64,000 nt of DNA, from positions 62,001 to 126,000 of the forward strand of contig SKCR01023803.1 of NCBI GenBank assembly GCA_019454045.1, given 5' to 3'. The stretch is from Zanthoxylum bungeanum (Eukaryota > Streptophyta > Magnoliopsida > Sapindales > Rutaceae). A model generated the notes under the pieces. That model saw nothing but the letters and a program-made list of their open reading frames with translations, searched no databases and had not been told where the DNA came from. Both the position numbers and the translations under genes were made by a program. This document shows, one piece after another, positions 1 to 12,317 of this stretch. Within the stretch, counting starts at the first letter, position 1. Every line of letters starts with the position of its first letter.

Positions 1-2150
1 AACTCCCCTACATAAGAAATTTTTTTTATTTTGGCTGGTATTTTCATGGCCCATAATCTCTTCCACAGACTTTGCTCGTTTGAAGAAAAGGATGGTCTTT
101 CAGAACATATGCTATCCAAGGCCAAATAATAGGCTGATTTAACAGTAAAATTCCCCCTCATATATATCAAAATGCCAACAAACCTTGTCCTCCTTAGCAG
201 CTCTCGGGAGTGGTATCTTCAGAATCTCCTCCGCATCAAACTCCACGAAATGCTCCCTAATCTTTGCCTAATTCCACCTATTATTTCCCATGATTAAATA
301 CTTCACCTTTGCATTTCCAGGGAGTGTTTGAGTAGAAATAGGCCTGAACAGATTCTGTCTAGGAAGCCAGTTACTCCCATAAATCAAGGCATTATTCCAT
401 CACCAATAATACACCAGGCTTTATTCCCATCACCAATAATCCGCCAGTACATTATATCAATATAATTATAAATAAGAAAACTAAATATTCTCACAAGTTC
501 ATAAGAATTTCAATGATTGTAATACTGTATAATTTACAAAGATCGTTCGAACGATTCTTTAACGTTTTCCCTCAAACTCAAGCTAACAAAGTCACAGCAA
601 GCATGACACTATAAAAGTGAATAGCATAAGTGATTCCAAAAGTGTCACACCCGTCCATTTAGGAGGGTAGGGGTGAGACGAAGTCAGAAATCCAACAGAA
701 TTCCCCCTGAAAAATGAACTATCCTTCCCTAGAAAACAAAACTCAAAAACAATTTGAACAACTTCATCATATATATATATATATATATATAAAAGATCTC
801 CATGATTCATCTTAAAAGAATCATCCACAATAGGGTGTATATACATCAAGGTATCGAAATTAGGCTATGTGCCCATATCAAAATAGTCCACACATGGAAG
901 ACATATCTAGATTCTCATCTCAAAATATAACAAAAGACACTACTATTGACACAACCTTTACTACCGGTACGATATGATGAAGAAAACAGCAGAGGACAAA
1001 AGGAAGGATCTACCAATCTTCTTAATCTGAAAAAAATAAAGAAATGAGTAAGCTCACGCTTAGTGCAATAGATCAAAGCTTAGTGTCGTGGATAAACATG
1101 TATCAAGGTGGATCGAATAAGTCTTTCATAATATAATAAATATATAAATCTGTAAACTAGCATATAAAATTGTTCACAAATATTTTCTAGAAATCATAAA
1201 TCTCATTTCTCATAAATCTCATTATGTATAAGAATACTCTGTATAAAACAAAAATTGTTCATGTATCTACATATATGCACACTCGTGACATATCGGCAAA
1301 GCTGGCAACATGAGACATCCCCACGGCAATATCCGGCATCTGGAGCAAAATTGGCAATATGAGACATCGTCTCATGGCAAATAATCTGGCACGTATATGT
1401 ACACAGAGTGCAACCTAACATAAATGCATTTCCAAAATATATGCTCGTATATCTCAAATAACATGCAACTTCCTCATATATTACAAACCCATGATTTCAA
1501 ATATAATCAATATTGGATCCATTTTTTATAGTAAAATATAAATTTTCTAAAAACTAAATCATTTAATGCATTACTTTGAAATTCATTTAAGAAAACATAC
1601 ATAACTATATACTTTGAAAAATATCAATGTTACAAGCTTATCCACACACCTGGTGAGCTGACTTCCAAGAAAGAAACTACGCAGCAGGACTGTCCCCGCC
1701 AATGTTATCTCGATCACCTAAAGAGACATAAGAATTTACAATAAGAAACATATTCCTAACTAGAGTAGATGACAAAAATGCAAGAAACGTGATTTAAACG
1801 CTCTCGTAATCCTAGCGAGATTTCGGTAGAATTCGGTATACAATATGGACTTCCATTATACAATACAACCTCATCGAACTTATAATCATATTCAATTCGT
1901 AACATACACATTGACATACCAATTCAACATCACTAGCCCTAATCTTGGGCCTATAATAACTTCTCTCACACATTTTTAGTCAACCATTTTTTTCGAATTA
2001 AGTGTGTAATTCACTTCCAACCACAAGGCAATCATTTATATAGTCCAAGCAAGTAATTTAATCACACTTTAAAGCTAAATACGTTCCCAAACACATAACC
2101 GCATAAATAGAATATAATGATAAATTACATAAAATCGAGATTCGGGGGTC
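1..2150. other. Left flank without a recognisable gene
   Basis: I find no coding region supported by homology here; the short ORFs have no recognisable domain and the base composition is strongly A/T rich. A TGTCACACCC sequence at about 644 resembles the start of some plant gypsy LTRs, and the block around 1000-1750 has the feel of LTR sequence. I could not find a matching end, primer site or second copy, so this stays a guess. Confidence 0.4.
769..791. repeat. (AT)n microsatellite
   Basis: An uninterrupted run of about eleven AT dinucleotides. It lies within the uncharacterised left flank. Confidence 0.9.
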
Positions 2151-2167
2151 CGTTACTACTCGGAAAC

Positions 2168-3610
2168 TGTTAGTACCATGATTTTGATGATGCCAATTAA
2201 GCAAAAAGTCTCAAAGATAAAAAGCTCAAAAGACATGAAGACTTTGACAAAGAAGATTAGTGTTAGGGACTTGATTTCGATGGTGTCCAAATATCTCAAC
2301 ATTAGCAAATAAAGTTTGACGAGTCAGAGAGCTAACATATTGATAAAGAGCCCAAAATAAGCTAAAATATGACCAAAGAAATAAAAATTGATGAAAATCC
2401 AAAATGAACTAGAAGATGATCAAGAGAACAAATATGATAAAGATCCAAAAAGAGGATGAAAAAACCAAAGTAAGAGCCAAGCAAGATGAAAATCAAAGAT
2501 GATGATTAAGAGCTAACATTAATTATAAGTGAGTTTATTCAAATATTTTAAAGCTCTTAGGAATCATACATTTTGCATCACTTGAATTTAAAATGACTTA
2601 AAATGCTTAAGAAATCATTTGCACTTTATTTACACTAGAAATGAATTTCAATGCACAAGTACATCGGAAAATGATTTTGAAAAATTAGAAAACAGATGAA
2701 TTAAATTTCAAATGATATGCCGTTAAATAGATACGTGTCTCTAGTTTGCTACGGTTTAAACGGAACACAATTTAGATATATAGAACTTTTGCTAGAGCCA
2801 TATTACTATAACATATTCAGATGTGCGTTTTCTACTGACCTGTCACATTAGAAAAATTCCACAAAATTCATCTTAAATGATGAATTACTTGACATGTTGA
2901 ATGAGTTGCATGATAAATATGATGCTCTTAGAAAGAGATATAATTTAATTAAGAAAGAGCATATATTACTTAAAACATGAACATCCATCATATATGGATA
3001 AAATTTATGCTTTGAATAATGATGATATTCGTTTAAAAACCAAGCATAAAGATGATGTGTCGGTTGATCAAAATGAGCAGGCATCTCTTATTGAACAAAT
3101 TCATGATTTAGAAAATGATAATATGTGTTTAAATAAAGAGCACAGACATTGTATAGAGAACTTGCAAAATGAAGTATCTACCCTAAATCATCATGTGTTT
3201 GTGAAACTTTTAAAATTGAAAATGATGATTTGAATAAGAAATTAGATGACTTTCAATACATTGTGACCAAGTTCTCTCAAAGGAAAAAAAATTTTAAAAT
3301 GCTACTTGGTTCACAAAGATGTATTTTTGAAAAATATGTATTAGGATATAAGCCTCACATGAAATAAAAATATTTGAAAAATTATATTGAGAAGACATCA
3401 AATTCATATACACATTCATCATATGCACATGTATTTAATGTCATTAAATCAAATATTGAATGTTATGCATGTAATATGAAAGGTCATACAATTTATGATT
3501 GTTGGACCAAATAGAGAAATATGAATGTTATTTGGGTTCCCAAATGAACTAAAATTAACCCCATAGACTCAAGAAAGTTTGGATATCAAAATGTGTTTAA
3601 ATAATTTTAT
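2168..3610 (+). pseudogene. Sirevirus-like copia remnant: LTR fragment and broken gag
   Basis: At 2168 a TGTTAGTACCATGATTTTGA start resembles the LTR start of Sirevirus-type copia elements. From about 2850 the plus strand encodes a charged, probably coiled-coil gag segment, open at 2994-3233 but otherwise interrupted by stops and frame changes. Near 3460-3510 a CX2CX4HX4C zinc knuckle (CYACNMKGHTIYDC) is readable, followed by a WVPK motif typical of the gag-pol joint in these elements. No protease, integrase or reverse transcriptase follows. What is seen is the knuckle and the charged segment; the Sirevirus assignment is inferred from them. Confidence 0.6.
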
Positions 3611-3619
3611 AGGTGAAGA

Positions 3620-4310
3620 TTTGAGAAAAGTAATTAATGAGAAATGTAAATGATCCCAAAGACTCAAAACAAAGTGAGGAAATAGCTCAATAAACATAGT
3701 GCAACCTCAAAACGACTAAGGTGATGAATCTTGCACACTCCTCAAATGAGTATAGGTATGCAAACTATTGCAATCACTTGGCATGATAAACATATATAAC
3801 TTAAGTATGTGAATCATTAGAATTGCTTTTAAATAAAGTTTGAAATATACAATTTATAGTACTTAAATGTTTTATATTAGGATTATGAGCACAAATTGTC
3901 ATATATGTGTTCGATCTCATTTTTTGAATTTTAAATTGTATAAATGATTTTGAGATTAATTGTATAATGATTGAAAGGCATATCGAGTGATTTCATTGAT
4001 TAAAATTGTTAGTTTCATATTTGTTGACAATGTTCAATTGAGTTTAATGAGTCTTAAAGATCCCAAAGCAATTGAAATAGTGTTTGGAAGATTGTGCGTA
4101 AAGGAATCAAATATGCGTTAGTGTCGCGTTCGTATTTGCATTCGAACAAGTGGCATTTGTGTCACGTTCATGTTTGGGTTCGAACAAATCTTGGCAGAAG
4201 GTTCTCGTGTGTAGTGCTTTCATCTTCCCATTTGAACGAAACCTTACAGTGAGTTTGCGTTCAAGTTTTACGGAACAGCGCTCGTTCGTCACGCGTTCGT
4301 GTGGCATTCG
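3620..4310 (+). mobile_element. 5' part of an old Sirevirus-like LTR, split by Copia-A
   Basis: This stretch has no coding capacity. It ends in a region rich in GTTCG/TTCGAAC motifs whose style continues at 57386 (ATTCGAACGCCCG) on the far side of Copia-A. The last five bases, ATTCG (4306-4310), are repeated at 57386-57390 and form the Copia-A target-site duplication. The left edge of this LTR is not defined. Confidence 0.45.
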
Positions 4311-6256
4311 TGTTGGACAATTATGACCAATAGCATCACTATTTGTACAAAACATGGTGTTGTTGTATAAATTAACTATGTGAAAAAGGAAATTGCTCTT
4401 TTATCATTTATAATTGGATTACCGGGATATATAAATGATAAAATTCCATATGAATAGTACCAGATTAATAAGATATGAAACAATATTAATCCACTAAGGT
4501 TTAATCATTAAATATCCCTAGTCGTAGTATTATCGAAAGTGGACATCGATAATGCGGAATAAGCTAGTATTGTACTTGTGTGCGTTATGGAAGCATAACG
4601 GCATAGTTCTCATGTATTTGGGTATTGGATACTCATGCAAGTGTAATAGGAGATCTGTTTACCGATGGTACGAAAACAGCTTCGCTCTGGATAGACCCCT
4701 CGGAATCCCATTGGTATTATGACTATGTGTCTATGGGAATCCGAATCAGGGTAGGTGTATTTGGTCTTAACCTGAGACTTGCATCACTAATACTTGCGAC
4801 AATCAATATACTTTGGTTTTGGTCGCCGGGGCTTTAACAGGTTCTGTGTACGCCTCTTCTGGGTATACTGAGAATCGTAGTGTATTGGGTGTGATGTCAA
4901 GCTGGAAGTATCACTTCAGTCATATGGAGATGATGATCACATAGGATACAGAACTAGTAATCTTAAGTACTGCAGCCATCGGGATAATATGACTAGGTCA
5001 TGTTTATCCGATTATAGAGACTAGTTACCAGAGATCCGATTTATGCTTCGTACGGGGCAGACACAATTCCAGCCCCAGGCTTAGCATGTGACATCCGATA
5101 CTGGATCGTAATACGCTATACTACGTATATTACGTCTGACAAAGATTACATATTCCTTTAAAGAATATTTCTGGAGAATTGGATAGGCACGGTGTTTTGC
5201 TAGAAGTAAATAATGTCTTGTAAATTGGTGAGAACGTGGTACTGGGTATACACGTATTCGGATAGTCCGATGACCGTATTTACTGCCAACATATCCAGGG
5301 ATCTCTTGGGTCGCTTCCCGAAGATTCACCGTTGAGATTTGACTCGAACAGAAAATTAATCTGGGATTAATTATGAAAGAGAAAATTAATCTGGGATTAA
5401 TTACGGCAATGAATTAATCTGGGATTAATTAACAGAGAAAGAATTAATCTGGGATTAATTACGTCGAGAATTTATCTGGGATTAAATTCGTCGAGAAGAA
5501 AGAACGCGATTAATTTGGAATTAATCGGTAAAATAAATTTAATAGCTAAATTTGATTTTTCTATTTAATTTATTTAATTAGGCTAAAATAATATATTAGA
5601 TATATTAATTGAAATTAGATTTCAACGCGGAATTAAAATTGGATTTTAATTCAAGCGAGCGAATTATTTTAGAATTAATTCGCAAGCGAATTTCGTAATA
5701 ATTTTACGAGGCATTATTATTTAATTAAATTGGATTTAATTACGTCGCGATGGAAAATTCGTTTAATCGGATTAAACGAAATCGAGCCCGAAGTGTGTTG
5801 AGCCACCCAACTTGAATTTTGAATTTATGTGTGGGACCCACTAGTCACATCACTTGTCAAAGGTGATGGTGGTAGTTGGCTAAAGTGAATGGTTTTCATA
5901 AAACCACTTGCTTTTAACCAACATGGTTTTGGAAACAATATATAACACACACTTATTTTGAAACAACCAACTATTCATCTTCTCCCAAAAACTCTCTCCT
6001 TGCCGAATACGTAGCTCCTTGGAGGAGAAATTTTTTTCTTTCATTTTTGTTCAAGCTAGCACTTAAGGAGTCAAGTGAAGGTGATAGGGAAACTCACCCA
6101 TGAGTTTGGAATACAAAGAAAGGGCTTGGAGCTTCTAACAAAGAAGAAAAAGTCTTGAACTTCATCCTATCAAAGTTAGTATTTCCACAACTTTCTTTGA
6201 TTTATTCACACACGAATCACTCTTAGAGATCTTGGCATGTTCTAGGAACACTAACA
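4311..6256 (+). mobile_element. Copia-A 5' LTR
   Basis: The LTR is bounded by TG...CA and is followed immediately by the primer binding site. It holds a hairpin array (5346-5500) and a TATA-like AATATATAAC near 5937 that is a plausible promoter. The same LTR family occurs in Copia-B, Copia-C and Copia-D. Confidence 0.92.
5346..5500 (+). repeat. Tandem short hairpins in the copia LTR
   Basis: Five imperfect units of about 30-40 bp each contain ATTAATCTGGGATTAAT. This is a perfect 7-bp inverted repeat (ATTAATC/GATTAAT) around a TGG loop. Matching arrays occur at 11036-11230, 42160-42350 and 56485-56620, and reduced ones on the minus strand near 15220-15275 and 23140-23200. The array is therefore a conserved part of the LTR rather than a local accident. 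Confidence 0.88.
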
Positions 6257-6257
6257 A

Positions 6258-6270
6258 TGGTATCAGAGCC
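6258..6270 (+). other. Copia-A primer binding site
   Basis: TGGTATCAGAGCC lies two bases after the 5' LTR. It is complementary to the 3' end of plant initiator Met-tRNA, the standard primer of copia elements. Confidence 0.92.
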
Positions 6271-8827
6271 ATCTAAGTTTGATTTGAAAATCTAGGGTTC
6301 AAGACTTTAATTTGGGAATTTTATGTTTGGAGCTTGATTTTCCTAAACTATTTGTTGGGTTATGTTTATATAATGTTGAATTGGATTTGTGCATTGATGG
6401 AATTGAGAAAAATTGATTAGATCAAAAATCCCTAATTCCTTGGACATGACCGATTATTACCCTAGGTGTATTCATGGTGATTTTTGAAAATTTAACAATT
6501 GGATATGTTAATTGCATGAAATGAATATTAATTGTTGGTTTAATTGGATTGAAATCGGAATTGAATGTTATTTCATGATGATTGTCGTGAATGAAGCATG
6601 TTGGAATGGATTGATTTTGCTTCAATTTGTGTTGGACATGAATTGTAAATGTAGAGCATGATTAATTGAAATAATTAGTGTTTTGGAAGCATTAGATTAA
6701 TTAATTAATTATGGTAATTACACTTGAATTGAATTAATTTGTAATTTGGAATAATGAGTTAATTTAATTTATTATATTTGGGCTTAATGGGCTTGGTTGG
6801 GCCAAGTTTGGTTTAGGATAATTGGTTGGATCCAATTGGGTCTAAAACTATTTCCATAAAGTCCAAATATGATAATGGGCCTTTAAAATTTTAATTGGGC
6901 CTAAATTGATTTTTGGCATAGGTGATTCCTAATTGGGCCTTGGCAACCCATAATTGCCAAAGCCCATGCCTTAAGAATTAATTGAAAGCCCATTGGACTT
7001 TAATTGAATAGTACTGGATACTAATTGGACCTTTGAGACCCGTTAAGATTGGATTTGGAATCCAAGTCTAAAAGGCACTATTAAAAGTGTAATTATTTAA
7101 TTTGGAATTAAATATGAATTAGTATTGAATATAATTTAAATTGGATTTAAAATTATTGTTCGATATAATTCAAGAATACGTACGTTGAGTATTTATTCTT
7201 AAACGAGTTGGACTCGCGCAAATCAAATCGTTGTTTGAACATTGGATGGTCATTAATTCAAAGATTAATTAATTGGATTAAATTGATTGATAACATGCTT
7301 TGTGTGAATACTTGGATGTATGTATGAATAATGTACATCATATGGATATTAGATAGGTGAGGGCAATTTTGGAAATTGTTGTAATAAATTTAGAATTTAT
7401 TAAATTGGACCTGCGTGGACAGCCTATTATCTCCTTATCTCATTGTATTTCTCTTCTCACCAATTCCCCTCAATGTTAATGAGGTTTATTTAGAAGTATT
7501 ATGTAATTGGGTAGAAGTATGAATAGTGCTAGCGGGAGAGAGGAAATTGAGAGATTTGTTCTAGGAACAAAGTTTGTTATATATCCATCCGAATATCATT
7601 ATTATTTTAATCGCGCCTTATTATGCTTTTAGAATGCATGCTTAAGGGTTTATGATGAGACCTAATTAAAGATAATAAATTGGTTGCCAAATCGCGACAA
7701 AAACCCTCATTTTATATTAAGCATTTTTCCTTCCATTGAGTGATTCTCTCTCAAGATCCAAGATTGGTACTGGTTTGTTGGCCAAAGTCAAGACCTTTTT
7801 CCATCGCGGATGTGTTTGAATCACGAAAGCTTTGTTCCATATCGTACGTCTTGGGAAAGTTGTGATTTGTTAGCCAAAGTCAAGGTCACTTCTTGTTCAT
7901 CGGCCTCGATTTTGAAGCTTTCCCACTGTCAATGGGCCACGCTTAACTGGTTTCATTAAGCTTGTTGAGCCAAAGCCAAGGCTTAGTTGATTCAGAGGAA
8001 AAAGGTTAGGGAATATATTGGATATATTGGCACATATTGGATATATGTTTTGGACTTGGAGGTCGACCGATTGGATCTAGGAATTGGATGAGATCTAATT
8101 GATCTTAGAGATCTACCTAGTTAAGTTTCATACTACTTGTTGGCCAAAGCCAAGGTTTTGTGTTATTTAACGGGATCCTAACCCACTAGGAAACTAGATT
8201 TCCCGAGTACTTCACAGAGGGTTAGAGGCTCGCCGAAAAATAGTATGAGGCAAGTATAAAATTTGCAATTTCGTTTAAATACTTGCCAATACGCGCTCAT
8301 TTCATTTTTCGTCATTAATTGTTTAAAAATATTTTAGTTGGACTAATATTCAATTGTTGTTTTAATTGAACAGTTGGACTATATTCAAACTACTTCATTT
8401 ATAGTTGATTATATAATTGGATTATAGTAATCAATATATTTGAATTTAACCAATCAAATTGTAGTTAATTATATAGTTAGACTATAGTAATCATTACATT
8501 AGATTGTACCCGAAATCGTTGATTGGATAGTTGGACTATAGCAATCAAGATGACTTGAAAGATTAGCGTCAAATGACATAATCCTAGGTGAAAAATGTCT
8601 TTTACGGCTTTAATTTTCATATTGGGAAATGAATCTCAGGATAGTCCTGGGAGTAAAGAAGTTACTTTATTTGATAAGAGTAACCTCTCGGGCCTGAGCC
8701 CGGAGTTGAGCAAATAGTGGAGCATGAGCTTTGGAAGACTCATGGTGATGATAACTTTAGTGCTCAATCTGTTATACCTGTTGCGATGACTCTTTAATTT
8801 TTTCATCAAAACTAAGGATTAGATCCC
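6271..8827 (+). mobile_element. Copia-A long leader and start of gag
   Basis: About 2.5 kb follow the primer site without a sustained ORF. The stretch contains two repeat groups. TTGGCCAA-type motifs recur at about 7778, 7870, 7975 and 8140. A block near 8340-8560 repeats a unit built on TTGATTATATAATTGGATTA. The same leader is present in Copia-B (28314 on) and, inverted, in Copia-C (about 19500-22209), so it is conserved. Gag-related sequence begins near 8600 and is cut at 8827 by Gypsy-1, resuming at 52129. Confidence 0.75.
7770..8160 (+). repeat. Four-fold TTGGCCAAAGTCAAG-like motif in copia leader
   Basis: Motif copies lie at 7778 and 8140 (perfect palindrome TTGGCCAA), 7870 (TTAGCCAA) and about 7975 (TTGAGCCAA). 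Each is preceded by TTG and followed by AGTCAAG or AGCCAAG. Copia-B carries perfect palindromes at 29843, 29935 and 30206. Copia-C carries them inverted at 20643, 20552 and 20283, with a variant near 20449. Confidence 0.8.
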
Positions 8828-9059
8828 TGATGAGTGGTAATTATATCACTATTTCCCACTCATTTAACTTAATATTTTGTATAGTTTCTTGAGTTTTGTG
8901 AATATTTTGATGTATTTTGTGTTATTTTGTAGATAAATAAAGTTTCAGGACATTCTGGAGGTGATTTAGGGCCAAAGCATTGAAAAAGAACACAAAATGG
9001 CATTTTGGTCATTGGGCGCGTCGCGACGCGCAGGCTGCGTCACGACGTCTAACGTGCGC

Positions 9060-9500
9060 CGCAAGCTTGCTAACGTGCGCCGGGTCCACGTGTCAGAATC
9101 TGAGAAGTTTGACTTTGCTAACGTGCGTCGTGCCACGTGTCACCATCACAGCCAATCTACTAACATGCGCCGTGCCACATGTCATCATCCTACGGTGCAG
9201 ACAATCGCCATCACCACGTGTCGCCATGTGTCACTCCACGTGTCTGCCACATCATCATCCACATCACCGGTTGACCGAGTCAAAGTTCCACATCATCGCC
9301 ACATCATCATCAACCAATCACAGCGTGCCACGTGTCGCAATCCTACGGTGCCGACAATCACTTTCGCCATGTGGCACCATGTTAGCGGCACGTCACTGCC
9401 ACGTCAGCATAATTATTGAGTTAATCATCCACCATTTCCACGTCAGCGGATAAGAATCTGAGTCGTTGAATCAGAGAGCACCACGTCATCGCATCGCGAC
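9060..9500 (+). promoter_or_regulatory. Dense ABRE/G-box array in gypsy LTR
   Basis: Perfect ACGTGTC motifs occur at 9088, 9135, 9216, 9238 and 9330, mostly as GCCACGTGTC or CCACGTGTC. Variants (CATGTGTC, CCACGTCA) lie between and after them. ACGTGTC is an established abscisic-acid responsive element core bound by bZIP factors. The array sits just upstream of the TATA box and recurs in the other gypsy LTRs (50300-50700, 32520-33010 and 38600-39110). Abscisic-acid or stress inducibility is inferred, not shown. Confidence 0.75.
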
Positions 9501-9520
9501 GCAATGGGGTCACCGAGGCC

Positions 9521-9528
9521 TATAAATA
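9521..9528 (+). promoter_or_regulatory. TATA box of Gypsy-1 5' LTR
   Basis: TATAAATA follows GAGGCC and lies just downstream of the ACGTGTC array, the expected core-promoter position in U3. The identical context occurs at 50721-50728 in the 3' LTR, and inverted in Gypsy-2 at about 32451 and 38538. Confidence 0.75.
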
Positions 9529-10007
9529 GAGTTTGAAATTTCAGTTTCAGATGTACATTCCTCTCTGAATTCTCTGATGTAAATAAGGAGTTTTCTCTCT
9601 AGTTTCTTTTAAATTTTAGTTTTGTAATAAATTTTAATTACGTTCTGTAATAATAATAATTTACTTTATTTACTTTTACAGTTTTTACTATTCAACATGA
9701 TGAGGTAACTTCCCCCTGCTAGGGTGAAAGGTAATTCTTTTACTATTGCTATTTAGATTAATCTCTTTTAAATATAATATATTCAGTATTTAAAATTTGA
9801 CTTAAAAAGGATACCGCTATATTGGTCGGTTGGTAATTCACTTTAAACTGGTTTAAACCTGACTAAGCAAGGATACTGCCAGATTGGTCGGTTGGTAATT
9901 AAATTTTCTTACCGCCTATATGACAGGTTTATTTTGGTTCCGCCTTTAAGGCTGGTTGGACTTGATTTGACTTAATCAGGTTTCCGCCTATATGGCTGGT
10001 TGGTAAA

Positions 10008-11822
10008 TGTTGGACAATTATGACCCATAGCATCACTATTTGTACATAACATGGTGTTGTTGTACAAATTAACTATGTGATAAAGGAAATTGCTCTTTTA
10101 TCATTTGTAATTGGATTACCTGGATATATAAATGATAAAAGTCCTTATGATTAGTTCCGGATTAATAAGATATGAGACAATATTAATCCACAAAGGTTTA
10201 ATCATTAAATATCCCTAGTCGTAGTATTACCGAGACTGGACATCGATAATGCGGAATAGGCTAGTATTACACTTGTGCGTGTTATGGAAGCGTAACGACA
10301 TAGTTCTCATATATTTGGGTATTGGATACTCATGCGAGTGTAATAGGAGGTTCTGTTTACCGATGGTACGGAAATAGCTTCGCTCTGGATAGACCCCTCG
10401 GAATCCCATTGGTAGTATGACTATGTGACTATGGGAGTCCGAATCAGGGTAGGTGTATTTGATCTTAACCTGCTAATACTTACGACAATCAATACACTTT
10501 GGTTTTGGTCGTCCAGGACTTTAACAGGTTCTGTGTACGCCTCTTCTGGGTATACTGAGAATCGTAGTGTATTGGGTGTGATGTCAAGATGGAAGTATCA
10601 CTTCAGTCATATGGAGATGATGATCACACAGGGATACAGAACTGGTACTCTAAGTGTTATAGCCATCGGGGAAGTATGACTAGGTCATGACTTTCCGATC
10701 ATAAAGAGACTTGTTGCTTGTGATCCGATATATGCTTCGTACGGGGCAGACACAACTCCAGCCCCAGGCCTTGCATGTGACATTCGATACTGGATCGTAA
10801 TATGCAATACTACGTATACTACGCTTGACAAAGATCTTATATTCCGTAGAAGAATATTTCTGGAGAATTGGGTAGGCACGGTGCTTTGCTAGAAGCCAAT
10901 CATGTCTTGTAAATCGATAAATTTGTGGTACCAGGTACGCACGTGTTCGGATAGTCCGATGACCAAATTTACTGCCAACATATCTAGGGATCTCTTGGGT
11001 CGCATTCCAAAGATTCACCGATGATGTTGACTCGAACAATATTAATTTGGGATTAATTATGAGTGAGAATATTAATCTGGGATTAATTAAGAGAGAAAAA
11101 TTAATCTGGGATTAATTATCAAGAGAGAATATTAATCTGGGATTAATTACAATAAAAATTAATCTGGGATTAATTATCAGAGAAAGAATTAATCTGGGAT
11201 TAATTACGTCGAGAATTTATCTAGGATTAAATTCGTCGATAGGAGAGAACGCGATTAATTTGGAATTAATCGGTAAAATAAATTTAATAGTTAAATTAGA
11301 TTTTACTATTTAATTTATTTATTTGGGCTAAATAATATATTAGATATATTAATTGAAATTGGATTTCAAAAGGAAATCAAATTAGATTTTAATTTTTGTG
11401 AACGAATTAATTTGGAATTAATTCGCGAGCGATTTTCGTAATAATTTTACTGTGTATTATTATTTAATTAAATTGGATTTAATTATATCGCGACGGAAAA
11501 TTCGTTTAATCAGATTAAACGAATCCGAGCCCGAAGTGTGTTGAGCAAGCCTACTTGAATTTTGAATTTAAAGTGGGGCCTACTTCACTTACATCATTAG
11601 TTATTTTTGGTGATTGACATGAGTGATGGGTTTTGGTGGAGTATTGTGAAACACTCAATAAATATTTAATTTAGGAAATTATTTTTTCTCTCTCCATGAC
11701 TTTGGCCGAATGGCCTTAATATCTCTTGGTCGATTGGTCTTAATTTGAAGATGGCCGAATGGCCACTATATATATAGGCCGTATAAAAGAGAAAGCAAGG
11801 TGTGTTTTTTCTTTTAAAAATA
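10008..11822 (+). mobile_element. Copia-B 5' LTR, first part
   Basis: The sequence matches 41122-42940 closely and contains a hairpin array at 11036-11230. It stops matching after CTTTTAAAAA (11811-11820), where the gene-capture cassette begins; the LTR resumes near 27783. Confidence 0.9.
11704..11776 (+). promoter_or_regulatory. Copia-B promoter: 24-bp spaced GGCCGAATGGCC repeats and TATA
   Basis: GGCCGAATGGCC occurs at 11704 and 11752, with GGTCGATTGGTC between them at 11728, giving exact 24-bp spacing. An A/T run with TATATATA follows, and GTATAAAAG lies just beyond it. The 3' LTR carries the same arrangement at 42832-42917. The position suggests an upstream activator-binding array in front of the core promoter. 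Confidence 0.6.
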
Positions 11823-11841
11823 GGGTCCGTCTGTGGTACTC

Positions 11842-11860
11842 AGGGGTATGAGATACCCCT
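11842..11860. repeat. Perfect hairpin near the left end of the cassette
   Basis: AGGGGTAT and ATACCCCT form an 8-bp stem around a GAG loop, 20 bases inside the proposed left terminus. Confidence 0.8.
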
Positions 11861-12317
11861 AGGCTCTTCACCGTTGGATCCAACGGTCAGTTAAAAAAAA
11901 GAAAAAAAAAGAAGTAACCGGTTTTACCGGTAATAAATATTAAATATAAAAGTTTTTCTCTCTCTCCAACTCCCCCAAATCTCTTTCACTCTCACGATCT
12001 CTCTTATACAGCAAAGAAATTTTTCCCCAAATTTCTTGCCCTAAAATTGGTGATACACTTCATCCTGATTAATTTCTTGCCCCAAATTTCTTTGTTGTTC
12101 AACTCTGTTGCTGCTTTGTTAAACTCTGTTGCTGCTACACTTCATTCTCTACGCCGTCGTTGGATTTTATGGTTGGTAAATCTTGATTACACTGCATCTT
12201 CTATAATTTTAGTCATTTAGTGTTTTTTATTTTGTTTCGAATCTTGCGTGCAAGTTGTGTTTTTAGAAATATTTGTGTTTGATTTTAATAGATTTTGATG
12301 TTTGATTCCCTTTACAG

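Larger units (their letters stand above)
8828..10007 (+). mobile_element. Gypsy-1 5' LTR, first part
   Basis: This part carries the U3 promoter region (ACGTGTC array and TATA box), the transcribed leader, and short repeats with the pattern ACCGCC...GGTTGGTAATT at about 9810-10007. It is split by Copia-B between GGTTGGTAAA and ATCATCAC. The uninterrupted 3' LTR at 51190-51220 reads straight through this point, which confirms the split. Confidence 0.92.

Noticed and set aside
4107..4355. 82-codon minus-strand ORF overlapping the Copia-A left border
   Set aside because: It crosses the target duplication into the LTR, so it is a chance product of the insertion.
8980..9453. 157-codon and 140-codon plus-strand ORFs in the Gypsy-1 LTR, and similar ones at 32639-33130, 38726-39207 and 50224-50653
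   Set aside because: They lie in two frames over the GCCACGTGTC-rich repeats in U3, have no domain, and are upstream of the TATA box; they are by-products of the repeated promoter motifs.
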